Source: Chroococcopsis sp964623815
GTDB taxonomy: Bacteria > Cyanobacteriota > Cyanobacteriia > Cyanobacteriales > Microcystaceae
Direction: 5' to 3'
DNA length: 64,000 nucleotides
NCBI GenBank assembly: GCA_964623815.1
Contig: CAZUVR010000008.1
Location: forward strand, 1 to 64,000
Numbering within the stretch: the stretch's first letter is position 1; every line of letters starts with the position of its first letter. The notes beneath the pieces are model-generated. The model saw only the letters and a program-made list of their open reading frames with translations. It did not search any database and was not told where the DNA came from. Positions 32,110 through 40,534 of the stretch are shown here, in pieces. Position numbers and translations under genes: made by a program.

Positions 32110-33717
32110 ATGTACCTCAATAATATAAAAGCTACCGTCAACTCTTATCCTTATGCTTCTCGGAGACAAGTTTTATTAGCCGGGCGTTGCGCCGTAGCTA
32201 CGAGCCAGCACCTGGCCACTTTAGCGGGGATGGAAATCTTTAACGCCGGGGGTAATGCCGTCGATGCGGCGATAGCGACGGCGATAGCCCTAACCGTAGT
32301 CGAGCCTACTTCTAACGGTATCGGCGGCGATGCTTTCGCCCTCGTCTGGGATGGGAAATTACACGGCTTCAACGGCTCGGGGAAAAGCCCAAATAACTTG
32401 ACAATTAACGCTTTTAGTGAGTATGAAGTCATGCCTGAGAGGGATTGGCTAACGGTTACGGTGCCAGGTGCTGTTTGCCTCTGGCGGGAGTTATGGGAAA
32501 GATGGGGCAGGCTCCCCTTTGAAGCCCTATTCGCCCCCGCCATCCGTTACGCGGAAGAAGGCTTTCCTGTTTCCCCCGTCACCGCAGATGCTTGGGGGAG
32601 AGCGGAAAGCGTTTTCCTGCCCCTAACCGCGTCTCGTTTTCAACCCTTTCAAAAAGTCTTCTTCCCCAATAATCGCGCACCGCAAGCTGGGGAAATATGG
32701 GGCAGCCCCCTTCACGCCCGCACTTTAAAAGAGATAGCAGCTAGTGGGGGAGAAAGTTTTTATCGCGGGGAATTAGCCAGGAAAATTATCGACTTCGCCG
32801 CAACCACTGGGGGCTTTTTAAGTAAAGATGATTTGGCCTCTCACCGTTGTCTCTACGTTGAACCTATCTCTACTAATTACCGGGGTTTGGATGTGTGGGA
32901 AATTCCCCCTAATGGGCAGGGTATCGCGGCTCTCATGGCTTTGAATATTCTTGAGGGCTACGATTTGAAAGCATATCCCCGAGACTACGGGCTGACTTAT
33001 CACCGGCAGATAGAGGCGATGAAATTGGCTTTCGCCGATGTTTATCATCACGTCGCCGATGCTGATTGGATGGAGGTGGAGGTGCCGCACTTACTTGATA
33101 AAGATTATGCCCAGAGCCGCCGGGATTTAATCGGTGATGGGGCGATAGAGGCGGGGATTTCCGGTTTAGCCCGGGGCGGTACGGTATATCTATGTGCGGC
33201 AGATCGAGATTTGATGGTATCTTTTATTCAGTCTAATTATGAAGGGTTCGGTAGTGGTTTGTTAGTTCCAGAAACGGGTATCGCCCTACATAACCGGGGC
33301 GCGGGATTTACTCTTGAGGCGGGGCATCCCAATCGCTTCAGGCCAGCTAAACGGCCATTTCATACGATCATACCGGGATTTCTCACGAGGGAGGGAAAAG
33401 CGATCGGTCCTTTCGGCGTGATGGGGGCACCCATGCAACCCCAGGGGCACGTGCAAACGGTGGTCAATCTGTTAGATTATGAACTCAATCCGCAGGCTGT
33501 TTTAGATGCTCCCAGATGGCGATTCTTGCAGGGTAACGAGGTGTTAATCGAAGAGGGTACCAAGTCTGAAATAATCGAGGATTTAATCCGGCGCGGGCAT
33601 AACGTGAAAATCGCGCCCTCTTACCAATTCGGTAAGGGACAAATGATTTTCCGACAAGATGAGTTACTTATCGGCGCTTCCGAGCCGCGAGCCGATGGGT
33701 TGGTGCTGGGATATTAG
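32110..33717 (+). CDS. Gamma-glutamyltransferase-family protein, oxamate amidohydrolase (HpxW)-like
   Basis: 535 residues from ATG at 32110. The pattern SYPYASRRQVLLAGRCAVATS, FNAGGNAVDAAIATAIAL, EPTSNGIGGDAFALVW and SPNNLT is that of the GGT superfamily. The autoprocessing Thr is in ARGGTVYLCAAD, and MVSFIQSNYEGFGSG is the substrate loop. The short, non-exported form and loop wording match HpxW-type oxamate amidohydrolase more than periplasmic GGT; no signal peptide is present. The AtzG/AtzE pair, HpxX/HpxY-like, lies only 4 kb away, as in the Klebsiella hpxWXYZ set. Function inferred. Confidence 0.8.
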   Translation: MYLNNIKATVNSYPYASRRQVLLAGRCAVATSQHLATLAGMEIFNAGGNAVDAAIATAIALTVVEPTSNGIGGDAFALVWDGKLHGFNGSGKSPNNLTINAFSEYEVMPERDWLTVTVPGAVCLWRELWERWGRLPFEALFAPAIRYAEEGFPVSPVTADAWGRAESVFLPLTASRFQPFQKVFFPNNRAPQAGEIWGSPLHARTLKEIAASGGESFYRGELARKIIDFAATTGGFLSKDDLASHRCLYVEPISTNYRGLDVWEIPPNGQGIAALMALNILEGYDLKAYPRDYGLTYHRQIEAMKLAFADVYHHVADADWMEVEVPHLLDKDYAQSRRDLIGDGAIEAGISGLARGGTVYLCAADRDLMVSFIQSNYEGFGSGLLVPETGIALHNRGAGFTLEAGHPNRFRPAKRPFHTIIPGFLTREGKAIGPFGVMGAPMQPQGHVQTVVNLLDYELNPQAVLDAPRWRFLQGNEVLIEEGTKSEIIEDLIRRGHNVKIAPSYQFGKGQMIFRQDELLIGASEPRADGLVLGY

Positions 33718-34535
33718 GTTTTCCCCTGTAGGAAACCCATCAGGTTTTCTAAGAAAGCCTGACTGATACCGCTATTGGCGACGGGATTTTTTAACTGCGG
33801 GGCACTGGCTAATTCAGTTTCGGGCACTTCTTTAGAACTCCCCAGAATCATCGGCAATTCTTCCGCTACGTTAACAACAATAAGACGGAAAGCTACCTGT
33901 TGTATCTGTTCGATCGGCGTTTCTAGTCGTGCGGCGATAGTATTAAGAGGTACGGTGCTGTCGGTAAATTCCCACACCTTCCACTCTAGGGGGTTGAGGT
34001 GTAAACTCGGTTTCCCCTCGATACGACTGGTAAGAGAGGAAGTCACATCGGGTAATTTACTCTTTAAGGCCGTCCAATCTTTGAGCGCCCGTAAACCTGC
34101 TAAAGTTACTTCTACCGGGGGGCTACTCAAACCCGTCATTTCTACATTGGGTACAAGCGCGTTGTTATTAAAGTCGAATTGAGCATCGGGCAATTGAAAT
34201 AGAGCGCATACCTGTTGCATCACCTGCATATAGAACAACATTTTCAGTTGTTCAGCCTGCAATCCAGCCTTGGCTTTCAGGTACAGCCCCAGGGGTAAAT
34301 TTTCTAGTTCTTCCTCCGTCACCGATGATTTAAACCAGCCCCTCTGCTGTACCATTCCTAATAGCCCCCCCTTATCGAGGCGATTACCAGCAGCCACTAT
34401 CCGCCCCATCCTGAACCAGATATAGTGATTCTTATCGGTAGCCTTGAGGGAGAGCAGTCCGGTCTTCTGCCCCTGTTCCAAAAATTGGAATAATTCCGGT
34501 AGTGAAAAATCTGAGAGAAATCCCGTAATAGTCAT
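33714..34535 (-). CDS. DUF4388 (PATAN) domain protein
   Basis: 273 residues. The N-terminal 100 residues (GFLSDFSLPELFQFLEQGQKTGLLSL, YIWFRMGRIVAAGNRLD) are the DUF4388/PATAN domain known from PatA-type regulators. The middle contains a helical region, and IEQIQQVAFRLIVVNVAEE may be a winged-helix-like part. No receiver domain is present. PATAN proteins act as signalling adaptors, in cyanobacteria linked to type IV pilus phototaxis. It is last in the protoglobin-roadblock-GTPase-PATAN operon, 15 bases after the GTPase. Its 3' end overlaps the HpxW-like gene by 4 bases. Confidence 0.85.
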   Translation of the reverse strand: MTITGFLSDFSLPELFQFLEQGQKTGLLSLKATDKNHYIWFRMGRIVAAGNRLDKGGLLGMVQQRGWFKSSVTEEELENLPLGLYLKAKAGLQAEQLKMLFYMQVMQQVCALFQLPDAQFDFNNNALVPNVEMTGLSSPPVEVTLAGLRALKDWTALKSKLPDVTSSLTSRIEGKPSLHLNPLEWKVWEFTDSTVPLNTIAARLETPIEQIQQVAFRLIVVNVAEELPMILGSSKEVPETELASAPQLKNPVANSGISQAFLENLMGFLQGKT

Positions 34536-34550
34536 GGCTCGATCCTTGAC

Positions 34551-35084
34551 TTAAACTAAACAAGCTTGTTTCTTAACGAATTCTTGGACTAGTACGATTA
34601 CTGCTCCCGCTACAGAATTAGATTGAGTAGCATTGACCGCAATGATCGGTGGATGATTATCGTTAGTATATCCTAACGCGATTACCATATTTTCGGGAAA
34701 CCATGCCCCCGCACAATCGGTATGAGTCAACCCGATAACCATAGGAATATCGGCGCGTTGATTCATAAAATTAATAATCCGTCTTGTATAACGGAATTCA
34801 CCCGGTCGATTAGCCGGCACTAAAACCATATAAGCGTGGGCTTTTTTAATTAAAATATCCCACATAAAATCGAAGCGCGATTGTCCTGGTGTACCGTATA
34901 AATGTAAAGCCATTTGCGGATTAAATTGCAATCGCCCGAAGTCAAAAGCTACGGTGGTTTTCGCTTTTAACTCTTTGGTTTCATCGGTAGCCGCGCGATC
35001 GGTATCCACTACTTCAATTTCACTTACAGAACGAATAAAAGTCGATTTACCCGCGCCTACAGGACCGGTAATCACTAGCTTCAT
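34551..35084 (-). CDS. Small GTPase of the MglA-like/COG2229 class
   Basis: 177 residues from ATG MKLVITGPVGAGKST (an ATG three codons earlier is possible). P-loop GPVGAGKST; GTPGQSRF replaces the DxxGQ switch-II motif; base-specificity motif THTDC. The protein resembles bacterial Ras-like GTPases that pair with roadblock proteins as in MglA/MglB or Cvn systems. It is encoded 81 bases after a roadblock gene and 15 bases before a PATAN gene. It most likely cycles between GTP/GDP forms under control of the neighbour. Confidence 0.88.
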   Translation of the reverse strand: MKLVITGPVGAGKSTFIRSVSEIEVVDTDRAATDETKELKAKTTVAFDFGRLQFNPQMALHLYGTPGQSRFDFMWDILIKKAHAYMVLVPANRPGEFRYTRRIINFMNQRADIPMVIGLTHTDCAGAWFPENMVIALGYTNDNHPPIIAVNATQSNSVAGAVIVLVQEFVKKQACLV

Positions 35085-35165
35085 TATTTCCATATACAGC
35101 CCCTATTTTCTTCCCCTATTACAGTCATCGATGTCTGTGAATATTGGACATCGATAACTAAATTT

Positions 35166-35537
35166 TTATGCTACTAAGGGTTTTAATTCTTCTAATGCCC
35201 GTTTGATCTCTAACATTAAAATACCCTGTTTGACTGCTTTACTGGCTAAGACGAGGAAAACGGCATCTGCACCGCAACTGGTTAACACGCCGTAACCTTC
35301 ATTACCTTCTACATAAATTCGATCGATTCCTCCTCTTGCCAATTCGCTGCCGATTCTTTCCCCGAGCGACAACATCGCCGCCGACATGGCTGAGACTCTT
35401 TCTTCATCCATTCCTGGGGGTAAAGCCGCCGCCAGAGATAAACCATCGGGAGTAACTAAAGCGGCCCCCTGAACATCATTGGTGCTAGATACGAATTCTT
35501 GTAAAACATGAGTGAGTTTACTGACATTGATAGACAT
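35166..35537 (-). CDS. Roadblock/LC7 domain protein (MglB-like)
   Basis: 123 residues making a single roadblock fold: LTHVLQEFVSSTNDVQGAALVTPDGLSLAA split over strands, MDEERVSAMSAAMLSLGERIGSEL helix, then YGVLTSCGADAVFLVLAS and a C-terminal helix. Roadblock proteins act as GAPs or scaffolds for the small GTPases they are encoded with. It sits between a protoglobin and the GTPase gene on the same strand. Family call secure; GAP role inferred. Confidence 0.9.
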   Translation of the reverse strand: MSINVSKLTHVLQEFVSSTNDVQGAALVTPDGLSLAAALPPGMDEERVSAMSAAMLSLGERIGSELARGGIDRIYVEGNEGYGVLTSCGADAVFLVLASKAVKQGILMLEIKRALEELKPLVA

Positions 35538-35671
35538 AATTAGTCCTTTTTGTGTTGCACTTTAGAGAGTAAATTTTTATTTGAATCGCCAGGTTACTTC
35601 AGGAGATAGCTGTAGACAGAAAAACATCTGTTTAGAGAAATGAGCAAACTAACTTCAGGAACAATCTGTTT

Positions 35672-36226
35672 TTACAGAGTATTGGCTCCTGTCGCGATCA
35701 GACGGCGGAATAAGCCTTCAGTCCAACCGGTTTCTCTTAAAACCGATCTCGATGAAACTTCCACGTAAGCTTGCTCGATAAAAGCTAGATCGATCATACA
35801 ACTCTTACCAAGTGCATCTCTTAGTTTTTCACCATTTTCTTTATCTTTTAATTTTTGTCCTGTCGCCCTCACTACCGTCGCCATCGCCGGTACTACATGT
35901 TGCGGGCCTATGCCCACTCTAACGTGGATTAAACCAATGCGCCAACGACGATCAGCGTACTCTGGCCCCCAGCTATCCATTCCCGTGAACATTTCCTCAA
36001 ACCATTGAATGAAGGTTTCTCTTAAACGGTGAATTCTTCCCTCAGATTCATTGAGTATAGCGTTCATTTCCGAATCCTTGCCAAGATAGTCATAAAATAT
36101 ATCTGCCATTTCTGGCGCTATCGTTTTTCCCCAATCAGCATTTTCTTTTAAGATACTTTTGTCTTCACCATTAAAAGCCGTTCTTGATTCTAGTTTCGCT
36201 AGAAATTCTTGAGGGTTTAAATTCAT
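35672..36226 (-). CDS. Protoglobin-domain protein (globin sensor without output domain)
   Basis: 184 residues. The globin core includes IAPEMADIFYDYLGKDSEM and RIHRLRETFIQWFEEMFTG. The proximal heme His is expected at His101 in IGLIHVRVGIGPQH, the characteristic protoglobin/GCS string. The C-terminal helix (AYVEVSSRSVLRETGWTEGL) replaces the usual kinase or cyclase output domain. ATG at 36226 has ribosome site AGGAG. Upstream-most gene of the operon; it likely senses O2, CO or NO and passes the state to the roadblock/GTPase pair. Confidence 0.85.
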   Translation of the reverse strand: MNLNPQEFLAKLESRTAFNGEDKSILKENADWGKTIAPEMADIFYDYLGKDSEMNAILNESEGRIHRLRETFIQWFEEMFTGMDSWGPEYADRRWRIGLIHVRVGIGPQHVVPAMATVVRATGQKLKDKENGEKLRDALGKSCMIDLAFIEQAYVEVSSRSVLRETGWTEGLFRRLIATGANTL

Positions 36227-36736
36227 AAAAACTCCTAATCTGTCTGGTTTTAATTTCTTCTTACTTACCTAAATGTCCGCTATTTTACCTAAAATTTAAT
36301 TATTATTTTATTTTTTAAGTTTTTCTAGCTCGACCTTGAATGCTTGGTTCGTTTTGTTTTTATTCTATTGAATTTATCCCTATGATATATAACCGCATTT
36401 ATACTGATTTATAATTATTTTATCTTTAGACTATTTTGCGGGTTCATTGAAATGCTTTTTGCTCCCTCGCCGAGATATTCGTTGACGAGTCTTCTATTAA
36501 AAACTCATTTTTAAGTATAGATACAGATACAACTTGATTGTTATCGCCGTATTTATACTGAAATATTTTTGCGGTTTATGTAACTATTTCTTGATAAAGC
36601 CATCGATAACTAAACGAAGCATTAATAAACATAAATACATAAATATTTATGTTCGCTTATATTAATTATTAACCATGAATGAATAACTTGTTAAAATTTA
36701 TACCAATTTTTGAAAATCAATAAACAGGGAAGATTT
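36227..36736. promoter_or_regulatory. Divergent intergenic region (protoglobin / MscS)
   Basis: 510 AT-rich bases between divergent genes. Besides the 10-bp inverted repeat at 36628-36653 and a ribosome site AGGGAAGA before the mscS start, I see no gene or RNA structure I can support. It must contain promoters for both operons. Confidence 0.5.
36628..36653. promoter_or_regulatory. Perfect 10-bp inverted repeat, possible operator
   Basis: AACATAAATA, six bases, TATTTATGTT. It is about 84 bases upstream of the mscS start, in an AT-rich region. The arms are perfect complements, but AT content lowers the significance. Confidence 0.35.
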
Positions 36737-37843
36737 ATGAACCTAACCGCGAGATTGGAAGATTTGCCCTCGATAGTAATACCAATTTTAATCATCATCG
36801 GGTCTTTGCTCATCGGCTTACTGTTCGAGCACAGAGTCATTACTAGATTACTAAAAACCTCTCAGGAAAAGAACTTGAGGCTATCGGAGATACTACTGCA
36901 ATCGATTCGGGGCTTCAGCGTGATATGGTTTCTTATCTTGGGTTTCAGTATCGCTTTATCCTGGCCGAATTTTCCGATTTTCCCCGGTTTGGCCAGCATC
37001 ATCGATAAGGTATTAACGGTGGCCTTTTTAGGCTCGGCCACCTGGGTTATCGCGCTTTTCTCAGTGGGATTACTGAGATTGTACACCACGAGAGACGATG
37101 GGATTTCCCCTTTAACCTCCCTATTCGAGTTTTTAGCCAAAGTCTTAATCTTCACCATCGGCTTTTTAATCATCCTACAATCGATCGGTATTTCAATCAC
37201 TCCTTTGCTCACGGCCTTCGGTATCGGTGGTGTATCCATCGGTTTAGCCTTACAAAATACTCTCTCTAACCTGATGTCTGGTATTAACATCATCACTTCC
37301 AAAAAAGTCAGGCCAGGTGATTACATTCAACTCAGGAGCGGTGAATCAGGCTATGTCATCGATGTGGATTTAAAATATACCGTAGTCCAAGAAATAACCG
37401 ATAACCTTCTAGTCATCCCTAACACGCAGATAATATCCTCCAGTTTCAGAAATTATAGCCTACCGGATAAAACTCTACTAATACCGATCGATACGGGAGT
37501 GACCTATGATAGTGACTTAGAACAGGTAGAGCGAGTTACCTTAGAAGTAGCCCGCGAGGTAGCTTCGCGTGCTGGAGGCATTGTGGCGAAGGAGGAAACC
37601 AAGGTATCGAATCAGCCCTTCATCCGTTATCAAAGGTTCGATTACTCGAGTATAATCCTCACCGTCTATCTGCAAATCCAGGAAGAGGCGTTTTTCCAAC
37701 ACATAGAAGTAAAACACGAATTCATCAAAAAATTGCATCGGCGATATAGGGAAGAAGGGATTAAAATTAGTTATCCTTTACAGTGGGGCTATTTTCCCGG
37801 GAGCGATCGAAATTCTTTTGGCAATAGCAATGAATTATTCTGA
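36737..37843 (+). CDS. MscS-family mechanosensitive channel
   Basis: 368 residues from ATG at 36737, with ribosome site AGGGAAGA; a TTG upstream is less likely. Four hydrophobic helices precede the MscS pore helix LLTAFGIGGVSIGLALQNTLSNLMSG (glycine/alanine-rich packing), then the cytosolic beta domain starting IITSKKVRPGDYIQL and IPNTQIISSSFRNYS. It opens under membrane tension to release solutes. The stretch EVASRAGGIVAK (around 37556-37583) is encoded by a dispersed repeat, so the cytosolic domain carries a short in-frame insertion. Its 3' end overlaps the AtzG-like gene by 14 bases. Confidence 0.9.
   Translation: MNLTARLEDLPSIVIPILIIIGSLLIGLLFEHRVITRLLKTSQEKNLRLSEILLQSIRGFSVIWFLILGFSIALSWPNFPIFPGLASIIDKVLTVAFLGSATWVIALFSVGLLRLYTTRDDGISPLTSLFEFLAKVLIFTIGFLIILQSIGISITPLLTAFGIGGVSIGLALQNTLSNLMSGINIITSKKVRPGDYIQLRSGESGYVIDVDLKYTVVQEITDNLLVIPNTQIISSSFRNYSLPDKTLLIPIDTGVTYDSDLEQVERVTLEVAREVASRAGGIVAKEETKVSNQPFIRYQRFDYSSIILTVYLQIQEEAFFQHIEVKHEFIKKLHRRYREEGIKISYPLQWGYFPGSDRNSFGNSNELF
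37556..37583 (-). repeat. Dispersed repeat inside mscS gene
   Basis: The minus strand reads CAATGCCTCCAGCACGCGAA then GCTACCTC. It shares GCACGCGAAGCTACC-like sequence with the tandem units at 30192-30241. It is in frame and adds about nine codons to the channel's cytosolic domain. Confidence 0.65.
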
Positions 37844-38012
37844 CCTTACCCTATACTTGCGCCTAATGTCGGAGTTGATAGATTTACCGATTCCCGCAGA
37901 AAACCTAGAGGGGGTGGTTGCCAACCTGGAGAGAATCGAGAGTCTGGCGAGATTGGTAATGGAATTCGAGCTAGACGACACCATAGAAATCGCCCCGATA
38001 TTCGAGCCATGA
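37830..38012 (+). CDS. AtzG/HpxX-like small protein (DUF4089)
   Basis: 60 residues from ATG at 37830 (a TTG four codons upstream is the only extension). The sequence LRLMSELIDLPIPAENLEGVVANLERI...ARLVMEFEL fits the GatC-like DUF4089 family, the small partner subunit of AtzE/HpxY hydrolases. Its stop overlaps the next gene's ATG by four bases. It begins inside the last codons of mscS. Confidence 0.75.
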   Translation: MNYSDLTLYLRLMSELIDLPIPAENLEGVVANLERIESLARLVMEFELDDTIEIAPIFEP

Positions 38013-39364
38013 AAGCCACTTCAGCGAGTGCCATAGCAGAAGCGATTGTGAATCGAGACACTACAGCGGTAGAGATTATCGAAAACACCCTGCAAGAGAT
38101 AGAGAGACAAAAACATCTCAACTGCTTTACGGAAGTTTTTCGTGAGAAGGCTTTACAAGAAGCGGCGACTATAGACGAAAAAATTACTCGGGGGGAAGAA
38201 GTCGGCCCTTTAACTGGGGTGCCTTTCGCGGTGAAAAATCTCTTCGACATTTCAGGGGTGATAACTTTAGCGGGGGCGAAAATCAATCAAGATAATCCCC
38301 CCGCCGGCGAATCTGCTTTCGCGGTGAGACAACTCGAAAAGGCGGGGGCAATTTTAATCGGTGCCTTGAATATGGACGAGTACGCCTATGGCTTCGTTAC
38401 TGAAAACAGTCACTACGGCTCTACTTTAAACCCTCTCGATCCTACCCGAATCGCCGGGGGATCGTCCGGAGGTTCGGCGGCGGCGGTGGGAGCGACAATA
38501 TTACCCCTTACTCTCGGCTCGGACACGAATGGCTCGGTACGTGTTCCCGCCGCTTGCTGCGGTGTCATAGGATTTAAACCCACCTACGGGCGGTTATCGA
38601 GAGGGGGGGTGTTTTTATTCTGTAGCAGTTTCGATCATGTGGGCTTATTCGCTGATAATGTTTACGATACGGCACTAGCTTTCGATCGTCTTCAGGGTTA
38701 CGATGAAAATGACCCCGTCTGTACTCAAAAACCAGTAGCGATGACACTACCCGCCCTGGAAAAAGGTATAGATGGATTGAGAATCGCCATCGCCGATAGT
38801 TATTTCGCATCCGGCGCGGAAGACTCGGCTTTAGAAGCGGTGGTAAGAGTAGGGGAGAGATTAGGCGCGACGGAAAGCGTCAATATTCCCGAGAGCGATC
38901 GAGCGCGTGCCGCCGCGTTTATAATTACGGCAGTAGAGGCGGGTAATCTACATTTAGGGCGACTAAAACACAGGCTCAATGATTTTGACCCCGCCACCCG
39001 CGATAGACTGTTAGCCGGGGCGTTAATTCCTGGTAACTGGTATATAGGGGCCCAAAGGTTTCGCGCTTGGTATCGTCAACAGTTACGAGATATATTTAAT
39101 AAAGTTGATATTATTCTCGCCCCGACTGTTCCCTGTCCAGCTCCCCCTTTAGGGGCCCAAACCATGAATATTGCAGGTGAGGAGATATTAATCCGACCAT
39201 ATTTAGGACGTTTTACCCAACCACTATCTTTTATCGGTTTACCCGTGTTATCCTATCCCATCAAAGTCGCAAATGGTTTATCAGTAGGAGTACAAATTAT
39301 CGCGGCACCCTATCGAGAAGAGTTGATTCTTAGAGTGGCGAGAGTATTAGAAAGATGTCTTTAG
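38009..39364 (+). CDS. AtzE/HpxY-like amidohydrolase (amidase-signature)
   Basis: 451 residues of the amidase-signature family. The catalytic Ser-cisSer-Lys triad is Lys76 (FAVKNLF), Ser152 (GGSSGG) and Ser176 (DTNGSVRVP). Specific AtzE-like features are ITLAGAKINQDNPP and MDEYAYGFVTENSHYG. AtzE hydrolyses 1-carboxybiuret with subunit AtzG; HpxY with HpxX is the related enzyme of purine-derived oxamate use. The small subunit gene directly upstream overlaps by 4 bases. The actual substrate is open. Confidence 0.88.
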   Translation: MKATSASAIAEAIVNRDTTAVEIIENTLQEIERQKHLNCFTEVFREKALQEAATIDEKITRGEEVGPLTGVPFAVKNLFDISGVITLAGAKINQDNPPAGESAFAVRQLEKAGAILIGALNMDEYAYGFVTENSHYGSTLNPLDPTRIAGGSSGGSAAAVGATILPLTLGSDTNGSVRVPAACCGVIGFKPTYGRLSRGGVFLFCSSFDHVGLFADNVYDTALAFDRLQGYDENDPVCTQKPVAMTLPALEKGIDGLRIAIADSYFASGAEDSALEAVVRVGERLGATESVNIPESDRARAAAFIITAVEAGNLHLGRLKHRLNDFDPATRDRLLAGALIPGNWYIGAQRFRAWYRQQLRDIFNKVDIILAPTVPCPAPPLGAQTMNIAGEEILIRPYLGRFTQPLSFIGLPVLSYPIKVANGLSVGVQIIAAPYREELILRVARVLERCL

Positions 39365-39382
39365 GCGCGAGAAATAATTATT

Positions 39383-40534
39383 ATGGTTGAGGTTAAGCAA
39401 TCTAGAGTGAAATCTATAGGGATTTATCATCCTTATTTTTTAGGAGGCGGTGCCGAGACTGTAGCGTTATGGATATTGGAAGCACTGAAGGAGCAATACG
39501 ATATAACTTTATTTACTTATGCAGATTTAGATTGGGAAAATCTCAATTTAATGTACGGCACTTCCTTAAATAAGGATTCCGTCAAGGTTCGTTCTTTATT
39601 TCCCTGTTGGGGATTAAAACCCTGTAATTTTTTCATCTCAAATTTCAAACAGTTTAGACAGTTGGCCATTCATCAAACCTTGGCTTTCATGAAAAAATAT
39701 AGTCAGGATTATGATTTAGTTTTTTCTACCTATAATGGAGCTGATTTAGCTAAATCGGGAATGCAATATATTCACTGGATTAAGGTACTAGAAGGAGATA
39801 ATCGACCAGATGATTATTTTAATAAAATCTCTAATTTCTCTTTAGATAACCTCAAAAGTAATTACACATTAGTTAACTCGCAATTAGTAGCGGATGCAGT
39901 AAAGCAAGCTTACGGTATAGGTTCCCGTTTAGTTTATCCTCCAGTCGTGATTCAATCTTTTGACATCCCTTGGGAGAGCAGAGAGAATGCTTTTGTTTGT
40001 AGTGGTAGGCTCGTACAAGCCAAGCAACCTCACCGGGTTATTAAAGTTTTAAAGGCGGTACGAGAACAGGGATTAGAGGTAAAGCTTTATATCACCGGGG
40101 GTGGGGGCGGAACTTACGAGAAGAAATATAGAAGGTTTTTAAATAAAATGGTAGCCGAGAACTCAGACTGGGTTAAAGTTATGGAAAATCTTCCCTATGA
40201 GAATTATTGTAAATTACTTTATAGTTGCAAATACGGTATACATTTTAAACAAGAGCCTTTCGGGATTTCAGTGGCGGAAATGGTTAAGGCGGGGATGATT
40301 ACCTTCAGCCGCTCTCAAGGCGGACAAGTAGAAATTATCGGCAGTCATCATCAAGACTTACTGTTTAGCAACGATGGGGAAGCGATCGAGAAAATCGTTG
40401 GCGTGTTGAAGGATCAAGAGAGGCAAAAATATTTATTGCATTCATTAGAGCGTCAAAAATATCTATTCTCAACTGAGAAATTTATGAAAGAAATTCAAAC
40501 AGTACTAGAAGAATACTTCGGGGAAAGAGCATGA
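39383..40534 (+). CDS. GT4 glycosyltransferase (ALG11-like)
   Basis: 383 residues. N-terminal GIYHPYFLGGGAETVALWIL is the acceptor-side glycine loop. The Rossmann nucleotide-binding half has FVCSGRLVQAKQPHRVI and the retaining EX7E element HFKQEPFGISVAEMVKAG. It probably adds mannose or glucose to a lipid-linked or surface glycan. It overlaps the next glycosyltransferase by four bases. It begins 18 bases after atzE, yet is probably functionally unrelated. AT-richer than neighbours. Confidence 0.85.
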   Translation: MVEVKQSRVKSIGIYHPYFLGGGAETVALWILEALKEQYDITLFTYADLDWENLNLMYGTSLNKDSVKVRSLFPCWGLKPCNFFISNFKQFRQLAIHQTLAFMKKYSQDYDLVFSTYNGADLAKSGMQYIHWIKVLEGDNRPDDYFNKISNFSLDNLKSNYTLVNSQLVADAVKQAYGIGSRLVYPPVVIQSFDIPWESRENAFVCSGRLVQAKQPHRVIKVLKAVREQGLEVKLYITGGGGGTYEKKYRRFLNKMVAENSDWVKVMENLPYENYCKLLYSCKYGIHFKQEPFGISVAEMVKAGMITFSRSQGGQVEIIGSHHQDLLFSNDGEAIEKIVGVLKDQERQKYLLHSLERQKYLFSTEKFMKEIQTVLEEYFGERA

